Source: Sphingomonas sp. SUN039 (GTDB lineage Bacteria > Pseudomonadota > Alphaproteobacteria > Sphingomonadales > Sphingomonadaceae). From it: a stretch of DNA of 64,000 nucleotides. The stretch lies in the NCBI RefSeq assembly GCF_024758725.1, contig NZ_CP096972.1:354001-418000 (forward strand). The letters run 5' to 3'. The position numbers and the translations under genes are program-made. Position 1 is the stretch's first letter. Each line of letters opens with the position of its first letter. Under the pieces are notes generated by a model that had not been told where the DNA came from, did not search any database, and worked only from the letters and a program-made list of their open reading frames with translations. This document shows positions 1 to 8,481 of this stretch, one piece after another.

Positions 1-118
1 CAGCGGGGACTCGGGCGGCGAAGCGGGTTGGGGAGACGTCACCTGCTCCCTTTGGCCGCTCGACGCCCGGGCCGCAACGGGGTCAAGCCTTGGGCAGGCG
101 ATAGCCGTGCTATAGTGC
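1..118. other. Unassigned sequence at left window edge
   Basis: I see no supportable gene here. The stretch lies downstream of the stop codon of the leftward L,D-transpeptidase gene and may contain the end of a gene that lies outside the window. Confidence 0.3.
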
Positions 119-802
119 TCAGGCGGCGGGGACGCTGTTCCCGACCTGCATCACCGCGCCGTCGGTGATGATGACGCGGTCGCCGACCTTGGTCGCGCCG
201 AACAGTTTCTCGGCGAACGCGTCAGGGATGCCGACACAGCCGTTGCTGCCCCAGTCGATACGGATTTTCGCGCCGTGGATGAACACGCCAGAGGTGGTCA
301 ACTGCTGCGCCCAGGGCATCGGCGCGCCGCGGCCCGAGTCGTCGACATACGTCCGGGAGCGATAATCGGCGTGCTTGGCGAGGATGTTGAACGCGCCCAG
401 CGGGGTCGGCTTGTCGCTCGCGCCGTGTTCGATCACCGCGACGCCGATCTCGTGCCCGCCCCGGAACACCGACATCATCTGCGCCTTCAGGTCGACGGTG
501 ATCAGCACGACATCGCCATCGGGGCCGCCGACGGGAGCAGGGGCTTCGTTCCACACCCATTCGCCGTGCTTCATCTTGTGGTCGATGGTGAGGGCGGAAC
601 GGATGGGATAAAGCGCGGGGTCGGTGGGCGCGGGCGGCGTCGCGGGCTTGGCGACCGGTTTCGGCGGGGCGGAGACGACCTGTGTCGCAGCGGGCTTCGC
701 CATCGGCCACAGGGCGATCACGCCCGCGCCGAGCAGGGCGGTGCCGATCAGTGCCGCAGCGACACGGTTGAGCGAGAGCGAAGAGGAACGTGCCATAGTC
801 AT
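119..802 (-). CDS. L,D-transpeptidase (YkuD family), membrane-anchored
   Basis: The 227-residue protein has an N-terminal hydrophobic segment at about residues 12-33, then an Ala/Pro-rich linker (about 35-62) and a YkuD domain (about 95-215). The catalytic signature is visible as His176 followed by SNGC with Cys189. YkuD enzymes form 3-3 peptidoglycan cross-links or attach proteins to the wall in the periplasm. The motif reads GCVGIP rather than the commoner GCIRM, so the exact substrate is open. A second in-frame ATG two codons in could be the true start. The 290 bases between it and the next gene hold only a short direct repeat of AAAGGTCAC. Confidence 0.88.
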   Translation of the reverse strand: MTMARSSSLSLNRVAAALIGTALLGAGVIALWPMAKPAATQVVSAPPKPVAKPATPPAPTDPALYPIRSALTIDHKMKHGEWVWNEAPAPVGGPDGDVVLITVDLKAQMMSVFRGGHEIGVAVIEHGASDKPTPLGAFNILAKHADYRSRTYVDDSGRGAPMPWAQQLTTSGVFIHGAKIRIDWGSNGCVGIPDAFAEKLFGATKVGDRVIITDGAVMQVGNSVPAA

Positions 803-1091
803 GATCCCGATAGCACCGGCATCTTAACGCAACGCCACCACGCCCGCCACGGGGTGCAGGGCGGTGTCCCGTGCGGGGACGGTAAGCATAACCCGAAACA
901 CACGCAAAACCGCCAAAGGTCACAAAGGTCACACCTGAAACGCTGTTGCGCGAGACCGGACCGATGTTCGTGTGCGGTGGCCGGACTGTCGGGGATTGAG
1001 TGAGGCGCGGCGAATCGGTCATCGACGAGTCTATGCTTGAAACGATGGGCTGTAGGACAGGGCTTTTTTTGGAAGCACTCGAAGCAGGAAA

Positions 1092-1517
1092 TCAGACCTC
1101 GGCAACGTCCAAGCCCACTGCCAGACAGGCGCTTTTCAATCGCTCATCGAACGTCACCATTGTTGCCCCAGCTGCTTCGGCAATTGCCAGATGCAAGGCA
1201 TCGGGCGCGCGCAAGCCGAGTGTGTAGCGGTCCACAAGCGCGGCGGCGCGGATGAAATTTGCTTGATCGACCGCAAGTGTGCGGAAACTGTCGCGCGAGA
1301 GCCGGTTCCAGGTCGACAGGGCGTAATCGCGTCCCGCAGCCGTCAGCACGTCCCGTCGAATGCGGATGGCAAGTGCGCTCGACACCTCCGGGGCCGTCCA
1401 ATGGCTGATGCAGATGTCGCCGCCGTCATGCTCGGCCAGCCAGGCATTGGCGCGGTCGGAGTGATCGTCTCCGACCAGCACCGATATGATCGCCGAGGTG
1501 TCGAGATAGAAACTCAA
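1092..1517 (-). CDS. vapC: PIN-domain ribonuclease toxin, VapC family
   Basis: The 141-residue protein is a complete PIN domain. The metal-binding acidic residues are visible as Asp6 (YLDTSA), Glu44, Asp106 (RAPDALHLA) and Asp124 (TFDERL). VapC toxins are Mg-dependent ribonucleases, usually cutting tRNA or rRNA, and are held inactive by VapB. The start overlaps the stop of the upstream antitoxin gene by 4 bases, the usual translational coupling for this type of module. The RNA target cannot be read from sequence. Confidence 0.92.
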   Translation of the reverse strand: MSFYLDTSAIISVLVGDDHSDRANAWLAEHDGGDICISHWTAPEVSSALAIRIRRDVLTAAGRDYALSTWNRLSRDSFRTLAVDQANFIRAAALVDRYTLGLRAPDALHLAIAEAAGATMVTFDERLKSACLAVGLDVAEV

Positions 1518-1759
1518 TACCCCTCGTCCCGCATTTCGCGGATGAGGTCGGCGGCAGTCTGCGTCTGATAGGGCAAGCTCTCGCGAAGCTTTCTGAGCGC
1601 CTCAAGGTCGATCGGCTTTCTCGGTTGGTCGGTCGTGGGCGGCACGATCCGCGCGGCGAGTTTGCCGCGACGGGTAATCTCGATGCTCTCGCCCGCTTCG
1701 GCGCGGTCGACGATCTCGCTGAAGCGGGCCTTGGCGTCGGCGAGGTTGATGCTTTCCAT
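1514..1759 (-). CDS. vapB: Antitoxin, Phd/YefM-VapB type
   Basis: The 81-residue protein starts with MESINLADAKARFSEIVDRA, the classic N-terminal DNA-binding fold of the Phd/YefM family, followed by a GESIEITRRGK segment. The C-terminal half is charged and probably wraps the toxin. It is first in a two-gene operon with the PIN toxin, with a 4-base overlap. Such antitoxins normally bind the operon promoter; the AT-richer stretch just upstream (about 1765-1810) is the natural place for the operator, but I could not define one. Confidence 0.9.
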   Translation of the reverse strand: MESINLADAKARFSEIVDRAEAGESIEITRRGKLAARIVPPTTDQPRKPIDLEALRKLRESLPYQTQTAADLIREMRDEGY

Positions 1760-1834
1760 GGGCGAGGCCTTCGTGACTAGTTTGGTGACTATATCGGATT
1801 TCGGTCGCGAATGCCAACCTTACCCGATTTCTAT

Positions 1835-1866
1835 CCGTCACCCCGGCCTCCGAGCCGGGGTGACGG
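1835..1866. repeat. Palindromic repeat with 13-bp perfect arms
   Basis: Arms at 1835-1847 and 1854-1866 are exact inverted copies (CCGTCACCCCGGC) around a 6-base loop. It is a REP-like hairpin element. It sits exactly where the broken HigA-like reading frame loses similarity. Confidence 0.75.
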
Positions 1867-1886
1867 TGACTTGGGTACGGCTACGC

Positions 1887-2072
1887 GTGACGCGGCAGGC
1901 GATGAGCAATTTGCTCAATGGCAACGCGGGCCTGTCGGCGGAAATGGCGATCCGGTTCGAAAAGGCGTTCGGGGTGCGGGCCGACACGATGATGCGGATG
2001 CAGGCGGCGCATGATCTGGCCGAGGTTCGGGCAAGGGAGGGTGAGATTTTGGTGAAGCGGGTAGGGGTTTGA
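1887..2072 (+). pseudogene. HigA/VapI-type XRE antitoxin, 5'-truncated remnant
   Basis: The frame encodes the second half of an addiction-module antidote protein: a recognition-helix region (SNLLNGNAGLSAEMAIRFEK), then the AFGVRADTMMRMQAAHDLAEVR tail typical of HigA, where family members read WLNLQAAYDLW. The N-terminal PGE(I/V)L part and first helices are missing; a palindrome lies immediately upstream. An in-frame GTG at 1887 could start a shortened product, but helix 1 of the HTH would be absent. No HigB toxin gene is adjacent, so I read it as a decayed antitoxin. Confidence 0.55.
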
Positions 2073-2076
2073 GTGC

Positions 2077-2745
2077 TCAATGAACTGTGTCGTTGGTCCG
2101 ATCAGGTCTCGCAAGGTGCGGTTCTTCGGGAAGCGGATGAGCCTGCTGGTTAAGTATGAGCTGTCGCTGATCATGCCGGCGGTGCAACCACAACGATGGA
2201 TTTTTGCGGTATCGATCAATCACTCGTCGCAAGCGCGACTTGGCCTCTCGACGTGAGGCATTTACGATTTCTGGAAATAAGGCTTCAGACTGGGATTGTA
2301 GCTCGCAAGGCCCGAGGAGGTCGGGATACCGAGCATTAAACCAATACATAAACAGAAACATTTCTAGGGGAGCATAGCCCTCGCTTGCCGATCCAAAATC
2401 GTAAATCGAGATAAAAAGAAGCTCATCATTTTGAGCGTCGTTAAACTGCGACAAAAGGTCGTCATCCGTCCGTAGCAACCCTTCTCGGTCTGTCGCGTGC
2501 TTCATTGCATTCCAAAAGCGATTTCTGTGACCAAAAAGCTCCTTCCAGCGGATGGTAGGGTTCGCTGCTAGGGTGGTATCAAACCACGACTCTTTGCCCA
2601 CGCTTTGCGCTAGGCGATAAGCTAGCTCACCGCCACCGCATGCAAGGCAATGTACTGAAACAGGGTCTTTATCGTCTAAAAACAGGGCGAGTGCAGTGCC
2701 AAGCTGCCGTCGAGCAATAGCGAGCTTGATCACGATTTTGCCCAA
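2077..2745 (-). CDS. Hypothetical protein, possibly HEPN-like, low GC
   Basis: I do not recognise a named family with certainty. The 222-residue protein has ARRQLGTALALF and DPVSVHCLACGGGELAYRLA near the N-terminus and HRNRFWNAMKHA near residue 75. This arrangement resembles an uncharacterised helical family whose members carry a FFKHA-like motif. The C-terminal 60 residues are Arg/His/Pro-rich. Base composition is near 50% GC, well below the neighbours, suggesting transfer. The gene runs convergent to the HigA remnant, ending within 5 bases of it, and lies among toxin-antitoxin genes. Confidence 0.6.
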   Translation of the reverse strand: MGKIVIKLAIARRQLGTALALFLDDKDPVSVHCLACGGGELAYRLAQSVGKESWFDTTLAANPTIRWKELFGHRNRFWNAMKHATDREGLLRTDDDLLSQFNDAQNDELLFISIYDFGSASEGYAPLEMFLFMYWFNARYPDLLGPCELQSQSEALFPEIVNASRREAKSRLRRVIDRYRKNPSLWLHRRHDQRQLILNQQAHPLPEEPHLARPDRTNDTVH

Positions 2746-2752
2746 GCTTTCT

Positions 2753-3121
2753 TCACGCCGCCCGCTTCAATGGAACCTCGAACCGCACCTCGTCGTACGC
2801 CACCCTTGGCGCAATCGCGCGGCCCGGGCGGGGTTCGAGGCGGATGAGGCCGTAGCGTTCCATGGTCTTCAGGGTGCGTGACAGGTTCGACTTTGCGCGA
2901 CCGGTGCGGTCGGCGAGCGCCTGAAGCGATTCCGGGCATTCCTCCGCAATGAGCGCGAGGAGTGCGCGGTTGCGGTCCGACAGGATTTTGGCGAGGCTTT
3001 CGAGCGACGGGAACCACAGCTTTGGCTCATCAACTGCGGGGCGATGCTCGCCGCGCGCAATGGCCATAGTGCGAGCCTTGTAATCGGCCGGACTGGCAAT
3101 GCCGATGGTCAGGACGGTCAT
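2753..3121 (-). CDS. Winged-HTH DNA-binding protein, likely antitoxin of a TumE-type module
   Basis: The 122-residue protein has a central MarR-like winged helix: ILSDRNRALLALIAEE, then ALADRTGRAKSNLSRTLKTM as the recognition helix, then YGLIRLEPRPGRA as the wing. This matches the HVO_A0114-type regulator family that pairs with DUF6516/TumE proteins. It is the second gene of the pair, overlapping the upstream partner by 4 bases. The role as antitoxin and autorepressor is inferred from the family and from the pairing. Confidence 0.7.
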   Translation of the reverse strand: MTVLTIGIASPADYKARTMAIARGEHRPAVDEPKLWFPSLESLAKILSDRNRALLALIAEECPESLQALADRTGRAKSNLSRTLKTMERYGLIRLEPRPGRAIAPRVAYDEVRFEVPLKRAA

Positions 3122-3468
3122 AGTTTCACTCCGCGTTCGGCGAGGACCGCATCGACGCTCGTCCAGAAATCGGCGAGCAACATGGCGGCGTCACGATAAT
3201 CATAGGGCCGGATCGTCCGCAGCCGGTGGCGATGGTCGAACGGCTGGGGATGGCCCGGCGCGGCATGGGCGTTGTCATAGCCGACCAAACGGGTTCCGTC
3301 CGCCGCGTGTAACGTCATCGAATAACGCAAGCCATGCGGTCGTTCGGTAGTGACTTCCGTGCGCCTCACCTCGAACTTCACCCAATGGCCGCCGTCGGGA
3401 TCGATCACGAAGATTTCGCCGTCGAGGCTGAGCAGCGCGTCGAGCGAGGGGTCGCGATCAATCGTCAC
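3118..3468 (-). CDS. TumE-like (DUF6516-type) putative toxin
   Basis: The 116-residue protein begins with an acidic segment, then GEIFVIDPDGGHWVKFEVRR, then RLVGYDNAH, FDHRHRL and IRPYDYRDAAMLLADFW. This is the pattern of DUF6516 proteins, where a beta-rich body is followed by FDHxH and a final helix. Family members are toxins partnered by a winged-helix protein. Toxin-first order and a 4-base overlap with the HTH gene support a two-gene module. The activity of the family is not visible from sequence. Confidence 0.65.
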   Translation of the reverse strand: MTIDRDPSLDALLSLDGEIFVIDPDGGHWVKFEVRRTEVTTERPHGLRYSMTLHAADGTRLVGYDNAHAAPGHPQPFDHRHRLRTIRPYDYRDAAMLLADFWTSVDAVLAERGVKL

Positions 3469-3496
3469 TGTTAGTTATCACTATCTGATAACATAT

Positions 3497-5791
3497 TCAA
3501 CCGCCCACCGTGACAAACGAATCCAACACCCGCTTCCGCCCCGCGCTCTCGAACTCGATCTCGAGCTTATTGCCCTCGATCTCGGCAATAACCCCGTACC
3601 CGAACTTCGTATGGAACACGCGCTGGCCCAATGTCAGGTCATCCCGCCCCTTGTTCCCCAGGCTGATCGCCGGGCCGCGCGCCTCGACGATGCGTTGCGG
3701 GGCGGTCGAAAAGCCTGAGCCGACGCTCGCCGCGCGTTGCCAGCCCGGTCCCCGCCCTGTGCCGCGAGCGACATCGGCGAAGGGGTCGGCGCGTTCGGAC
3801 CAGTTGGCTTGCCAGAGACTCGCGCCGCCCGACATTGTGGTTTCGTGCTCGACATGGGCGGCGGGGAGTTCGGCGACGAAGCGGCTGGGGATGCTGCTGG
3901 TCCACTGGCCATAGATGCGGCGGTTGGCGGCGTGGAGGATGGTTGCGGACTGGCGCGCGCGGGTAATCGCAACGTACGCAAGGCGGCGTTCCTCCTCGAG
4001 CGAGTTCAGCCCGCCCTCGTCGAGCGCGCGTTGCGAGGGGAAGACGCCTTCTTCCCAGCCGACGAGGAACACCTTGTCGAATTCGAGGCCCTTGGCGGCG
4101 TGGATGGTCATGATCGTGACCTTGGCCTCGTTCGCCGCGGCCTCGTTGTCCATCACGAGGCTGACGTGTTCGAGGAAGTCGCCGAGCGTTTCGTACTCCT
4201 CCATCGCGCGCGCGAGTTCGGTGAGGTTTTCGAGGCGACCGCTGGCCTCGACGGTCTTTTCGGCCTGGAGCGCGCCGGTATAGCCGCTTTCGTCGAGCAT
4301 TTGCCGCGCGAGGTCGGCGTGGTTCATGCTGCTCGCCATGTCGCGCCAGCGCGCGATGTCGCCGACGAGATTGCCGAGCGCGCGGCGCGCCTGCGGGGTC
4401 AGTTCGTCGGTGTCGAGGATGCGCGCGGCGGCGTGGGTGAGCGGGATACCCTCGGCGCGGGCGAGCATCTGCATCTTGGCGACCGCCTTGTCCCCCAGCC
4501 CGCGTTTCGGCACGTTGACGATGCGTTCGAAGGCAAGGTCGTCGCTCGGCTGGTTGATGAGGCGGAGGTACGCCAGCGCATCGCGGATTTCGGCGCGTTC
4601 GTAAAAGCGGAAACCGCCGACGATGCGATACGGCATGCCGATCGCGATGAAGCGGTCCTCGAACTCGCGGCTCTGATATTGCGCGCGGATGAGGATGGCG
4701 ACGCCGTCGAGGGTGTTCGCCCCCTTCGGCCCGCGATGCTGCCACGCCTCGATCTCGTCGCCGACGCGGCGGGCCTCTTCGGGCCCGTCCCACACGCCGA
4801 TGACCTTGACCGGATCGCCTTGGGGCAGGTCGGTGAACAGCGTCTTGCCGAGGCGCCCGGTGTTGTTGGCGATGACGCCGCTGGCCGCCGCCAGGATGTG
4901 CGGGGTGCTGCGGTAATTCTGTTCAAGGCGGATGACTTTCGCGCCCGGAAAGTCTTTCTCGAACTTCAGGATATTTTCGACCTGCGCGCCGCGCCAGCTG
5001 TAGATCGACTGGTCGTCGTCGCCAACGCAGCAAATGTTCTTGCGTTGCTGGGCGAGGAGACGGAGCCAGAGATACTGCGACGAATTGGTGTCCTGATATT
5101 CGTCGACCATGATGTACCGAAAGCGGTTCTGGTATTGTTCGAGCACGTCGCGGTGCGTCTTGAGGATCACCAGCATGTGGAGCAGCAGGTCGCCGAAATC
5201 GCAAGCGTTGAGCGCCTTCAGCCGCGCCTGATAGGCCGCGTAGAGTTCGCCGCCGCGGCCGTTGGCGAAGAGTTCACTTTCGCCAGCGCCGAGATCGGCC
5301 GGGACCAGCCCCTTGTTCTTCCAGCCGTCGATCAGGCCGCTGAGCGCGCGCGCGGTGAAGCGCTTTTCGTCGATGTCGGCGGCGATGATCAGTTGCTTCA
5401 TCACGCGCAGTTGGTCGTCGGTGTCGAGGATGGTGAAATTGCTCTGCAGACCCACGAGCTCGGCGTGGCGGCGGAGCATTTTGGCGGCGATGGCGTGGAA
5501 GGTGCCGAGCCAGGGCATCCCCTCGACCGCATCGCCGATCAGGGCGCGGACGCGCTCGCGCATCTCGCGCGCGGCCTTGTTGGTGAAGGTGACGCTCAGG
5601 ATTTCGGACGGATAGGCCTTGCGCGTGTAGACGAGGTGCGCGAGCCGCGCGGTCAGCGCCGCCGTCTTGCCCGTGCCCGCGCCCGCGAGGACGAGGACGG
5701 GGCCGTCGGTGGTGAGCACGGCATCGCGCTGCGGCGGGTTGAGGCCGCGGAGATAGGGGGGATCGGACTCGGTTGGCTGGGGAACGCTCAT
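3497..5791 (-). CDS. ATP-dependent DNA helicase, UvrD/PcrA/Rep type
   Basis: The 764-residue SF1A helicase unwinds DNA 3'-5' in repair and at transcription-replication conflicts. Visible motifs are the Q-motif NPPQRDAV, Walker A AGAGTGKT (about residues 36-43), Walker B VDEYQDTN, QNYRS, and the motif VI segment AYVAITRARQ. The C-terminus ends in a Tudor-like fold (GQRVFHTKFGYGVI) as in PcrA/UvrD, a region known to contact RNA polymerase. I chose the ATG at 5791 because an upstream in-frame start at 5845 would overlap the end of the EamA gene. Full length for the family. Confidence 0.93.
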   Translation of the reverse strand: MSVPQPTESDPPYLRGLNPPQRDAVLTTDGPVLVLAGAGTGKTAALTARLAHLVYTRKAYPSEILSVTFTNKAAREMRERVRALIGDAVEGMPWLGTFHAIAAKMLRRHAELVGLQSNFTILDTDDQLRVMKQLIIAADIDEKRFTARALSGLIDGWKNKGLVPADLGAGESELFANGRGGELYAAYQARLKALNACDFGDLLLHMLVILKTHRDVLEQYQNRFRYIMVDEYQDTNSSQYLWLRLLAQQRKNICCVGDDDQSIYSWRGAQVENILKFEKDFPGAKVIRLEQNYRSTPHILAAASGVIANNTGRLGKTLFTDLPQGDPVKVIGVWDGPEEARRVGDEIEAWQHRGPKGANTLDGVAILIRAQYQSREFEDRFIAIGMPYRIVGGFRFYERAEIRDALAYLRLINQPSDDLAFERIVNVPKRGLGDKAVAKMQMLARAEGIPLTHAAARILDTDELTPQARRALGNLVGDIARWRDMASSMNHADLARQMLDESGYTGALQAEKTVEASGRLENLTELARAMEEYETLGDFLEHVSLVMDNEAAANEAKVTIMTIHAAKGLEFDKVFLVGWEEGVFPSQRALDEGGLNSLEEERRLAYVAITRARQSATILHAANRRIYGQWTSSIPSRFVAELPAAHVEHETTMSGGASLWQANWSERADPFADVARGTGRGPGWQRAASVGSGFSTAPQRIVEARGPAISLGNKGRDDLTLGQRVFHTKFGYGVIAEIEGNKLEIEFESAGRKRVLDSFVTVGG

Positions 5792-5801
5792 CGGCGAACA
5801 G

Positions 5802-6728
5802 CTAGGGAACGTCGGGGCCGGGGGCAACCGTTCTGAACCGGGCAAAAATGCGCCCGTCGATGGCGGCGAGGCCGATGGCGATCAGCGCCATGCCGGTCAG
5901 GTGGCGCAGTTCGAGCCGCTCGCCGAGCACGAGTACGCCGAGCAAGATGGCGACGACGGGGATGAGGAAGGTGCACAGGAACGCGTTGCCTGCGCCCGCG
6001 CGCTCGATCAGGCGGAAATAGAGAACATAGGGAATGGCCGTGGCGAGGACGACCATGCCGATGGTCGCGCCGATGACGGTCGCATCGGGGGCGGGCAGGG
6101 TCCATGGCGCCTCGACCAGTGCGAAAGGCACGAGCATGATCGCGGCGGCAGCAAGCTGTCCGGTGGAAGCCGCCCAGGGGTCGACGCCGAGCGCGACGAA
6201 CTTGCGCGCATAGACGCCCGCCAGTGCATAGCCGAGCGTGGCGACAAGGCAGGCCCCTTGCGCGACGGCATTGCCGCCCATCCTGACACCCACGCCTTCA
6301 AGCGCCTCACCGCCGATCATTGCGACGACACCGGCAAGGCCGAAGCCGACGCCGATGATTTTGGCCGGGGTCGCGCGCTCGTCGCGGGTGAACAGATGCG
6401 CGGCGACTACGCCCCAGAGCGGGGTGGTTGCGTTGAGGATCGACGCGAGGCCGCTGTCGATGCGCTGCTGGCCCCAGGCGAACAGCACGAACGGCATGGC
6501 ATTGCCGAGGAACGCGACGATGGCGAAGGCGCGCCATACCGGCCAGCCGCGCGGCATGACGCGGCCGGTGGCGCGCATGAACAGCCACAGCACCAGCGCC
6601 CCCAGTCCGACGCGGGCGAGCACGACCGTAAACGGCGGCCAGGCGCGCAGCATGATCTCGAGAAAAAAGAACGCGCCGCCCCACAGCACCGAGAGCGCGA
6701 TCAATATGGCCCATTCGGTCGGGCCCAT
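5802..6728 (-). CDS. DMT superfamily transporter, EamA family
   Basis: The 308-residue protein has about ten hydrophobic segments in two EamA repeats, starting MGPTEWAILIALSVLWGGAFF, with the second repeat ending in VVAILLGVLVLGERLELRHLTG. Inner-membrane members export metabolites or amino acids; the substrate cannot be told. It is followed on the same strand by the helicase gene with only about 10 bases between, so the two may be cotranscribed. Confidence 0.88.
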   Translation of the reverse strand: MGPTEWAILIALSVLWGGAFFFLEIMLRAWPPFTVVLARVGLGALVLWLFMRATGRVMPRGWPVWRAFAIVAFLGNAMPFVLFAWGQQRIDSGLASILNATTPLWGVVAAHLFTRDERATPAKIIGVGFGLAGVVAMIGGEALEGVGVRMGGNAVAQGACLVATLGYALAGVYARKFVALGVDPWAASTGQLAAAAIMLVPFALVEAPWTLPAPDATVIGATIGMVVLATAIPYVLYFRLIERAGAGNAFLCTFLIPVVAILLGVLVLGERLELRHLTGMALIAIGLAAIDGRIFARFRTVAPGPDVP

Positions 6729-6748
6729 GCGGGTGGCGATGGGGGCGG

Positions 6749-7024
6749 TCAGGGGTATTGCTGGCGGCTGTGGAGGACGCGGATGACGTAGAGCCGTTCG
6801 TCCGTGACGCGGTAAATGACAAGGTAGTTCGGATGCGCTACGATTTCCCGCGTTTCGGACACGCGACCCGGGCGTCCCATGCCCGGCACGTGGCAGGCGA
6901 GTTCAACTTTCGCGTGAATCTGGCGCTCGAGCCGCTCGGCTGCTGGAAAATTATGCTGCGCGATATACTCGATAATGGCGGAAAGCTGCTCAGTGGCGAG
7001 AGGCTCCCAGACCAGTTCAAGCAT
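6749..7024 (-). CDS. RelE/ParE-family toxin
   Basis: The 91-residue protein is a complete RelE/ParE fold: MLELVWEPLATEQLSAIIEYIAQHN, a helical hairpin, then GRPGRVSETREIVAHPNYLVIYRV and a final VIRVLHSRQQYP strand. The conserved PNYLVIYRV and RVLHSRQ pieces are typical of ParE/RelE proteins with a plasmid-stabilisation annotation. Whether it cuts mRNA (RelE) or poisons gyrase (ParE) is not decided by the sequence. It overlaps the antitoxin gene by 8 bases. Confidence 0.88.
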   Translation of the reverse strand: MLELVWEPLATEQLSAIIEYIAQHNFPAAERLERQIHAKVELACHVPGMGRPGRVSETREIVAHPNYLVIYRVTDERLYVIRVLHSRQQYP

Positions 7025-7193
7025 CGCGATATTTATCGAGGATAGCCTTTGTTCGCGCCTTCACCTCCGCGTGCGGTATCCACGGTCCTTTCGAGGCAAG
7101 CCCCGCCTCGACCTGCGCGCGGAACCATTTGTCATAGGCTTCCGCGTCTTCTTCGGTGTCGAATTCCGAGACGATGGGATCGAGCTTTGCCAT
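7017..7193 (-). CDS. Small antitoxin of the RelE/ParE pair (RelB/StbD-like)
   Basis: This 58-residue frame begins at an ATG at 7193 with MAKLDPIVSEFDTEEDAEAY and continues with a DKWFRAQVEAGLAS core and a WIPHAEVKARTKAILDKY helix. The acidic N-terminus followed by the KWFRxxVxxxLA motif is typical of the small antitoxins placed directly upstream of such toxins. Its TGA lies inside the toxin gene, 8 bases past the toxin ATG, so translation is probably coupled. I found it by reading the minus strand; it is short and easily missed. Confidence 0.85.
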   Translation of the reverse strand: MAKLDPIVSEFDTEEDAEAYDKWFRAQVEAGLASKGPWIPHAEVKARTKAILDKYRDA

Positions 7194-7221
7194 TCGCGTT
7201 CAATAATGCTTTTGCGATGCG

Positions 7222-8481
7222 ATGACAAAGGGGAAATCTTCGACAACGCGCATTCTCGGTGCCTCGCTGACGGGGACGGCGGTCGAGTTTTACGATTTCT
7301 ATATCTATGCGACGGCGGCGTCGCTTGTGTTCGGGACAGCGTTCTTTCCGCCGAGCGATCCGGGCGTCGGGCTGCTATTGTCCTATGCGACGCTCGCGGT
7401 CGCGTTCGTCGCGCGACCGGTGGGGGCGATTGCATTCGGGCATTTCGGCGACCGCATCGGGCGCAAGTCGACGCTGGTCGCGTCGCTGCTCATCATGGGG
7501 CTGTCGACGCTCTTCATCGCGTTCCTGCCGACCTATGCCGATATCGGCTGGATCGCGCCCGCGCTGCTGTGCCTGTTGCGCTTCGGGCAAGGGTTCGGGC
7601 TGGGCGGCGAGTGGTCGGGGGCGGCACTGCTCGCGGTCGAGAATGCGCCGCCGGGGTGGCGCGGGCGGTTCGGGTGCGTGCCGCAACTGGGGGCGCCGGT
7701 CGGGTTTATTGCGGCGAACGGGCTGTTCCTGATTCTGGGGCTGGTGCTGTCACCCGACGACTTCAAGGCGTGGGGCTGGCGGGTGCCGTTCGTGCTGTCG
7801 ATCGTGCTGGTCGGGGTCGGGCTGTGGGTGCGGCTAAGTCTGCACGAGACGCCTGCGTTTGCCGCCGCGCTCAGGCAAGCGCCGCCGCCGAAAGTGCCGC
7901 TGGCCGAGGTATTCGCGACGCACGGCGGGGCCATCCTCGCGGGGACGCTGGGCGCGGTTGCGTGTTTTGCGGTGTTTTACATCACGACGGCGTTTGCGCT
8001 GGGGTATGGCACGACGACGCTCGGCTATGCGCGGGCCGAATTCCTGCAACTGCAACTCGGCGCGATCCTGTTCATGGCTGCGGGCATCGTGCTGGCGGGT
8101 TGGTTGTCGGACGTGTGGAGCCCGGCCCGCGTCCTGATGATCGGGTGCGCGGGGGTGCCGGTCGTCGCCGCGCTGATGCCGGTGATGCTGGTCGCGGACG
8201 CGCCGGGGGCGGTATTCGCGTGGCTGGCGCTCGCGTTGGTCGTGATGGGATTCGTCTATGGGCCGCTCGGCGCGTGGCTGCCCAGCCTGTTCGCGGCGCG
8301 CGTGGCGTACACGGGGACGGCAATCGCGTTCAACGTGGGCGGTGTGATCGGTGGCGGGATGACGCCGTTCATCGCGGCGTGGCTGGCGGGGCATGGCGGG
8401 CTGGCGATGGTCGCGGTGTATCTGGCGGGGGCGGGGGTGTTGAGTTTGGGGGCGTTGTTGGTGCGAAGCAATGTCCGATAA
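7222..8481 (+). CDS. MFS transporter, metabolite:H+ symporter (MHS) type
   Basis: The 419-residue protein has about 12 membrane segments. The N-terminal GTAVEFYDFYIYATAA and ARPVGAIAFGHFGDRIGRKS motifs (the latter is the MFS motif A between TM2 and TM3) and RFGQGFGLGGEWSGA in TM4 are hallmarks of the MHS group, which includes ProP, ShiA and citrate carriers. The substrate is unknown. The gene is divergent from the toxin-antitoxin pair with only about 30 bases between starts, so the promoters must overlap. Confidence 0.9.
   Translation: MTKGKSSTTRILGASLTGTAVEFYDFYIYATAASLVFGTAFFPPSDPGVGLLLSYATLAVAFVARPVGAIAFGHFGDRIGRKSTLVASLLIMGLSTLFIAFLPTYADIGWIAPALLCLLRFGQGFGLGGEWSGAALLAVENAPPGWRGRFGCVPQLGAPVGFIAANGLFLILGLVLSPDDFKAWGWRVPFVLSIVLVGVGLWVRLSLHETPAFAAALRQAPPPKVPLAEVFATHGGAILAGTLGAVACFAVFYITTAFALGYGTTTLGYARAEFLQLQLGAILFMAAGIVLAGWLSDVWSPARVLMIGCAGVPVVAALMPVMLVADAPGAVFAWLALALVVMGFVYGPLGAWLPSLFAARVAYTGTAIAFNVGGVIGGGMTPFIAAWLAGHGGLAMVAVYLAGAGVLSLGALLVRSNVR

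Noticed and set aside
3737-5836. A 699-codon open frame on the plus strand across the helicase gene
   Set aside because: It is exactly antisense to the UvrD/PcrA coding region, has no recognisable domain, and long antisense frames are expected in DNA of this GC content.
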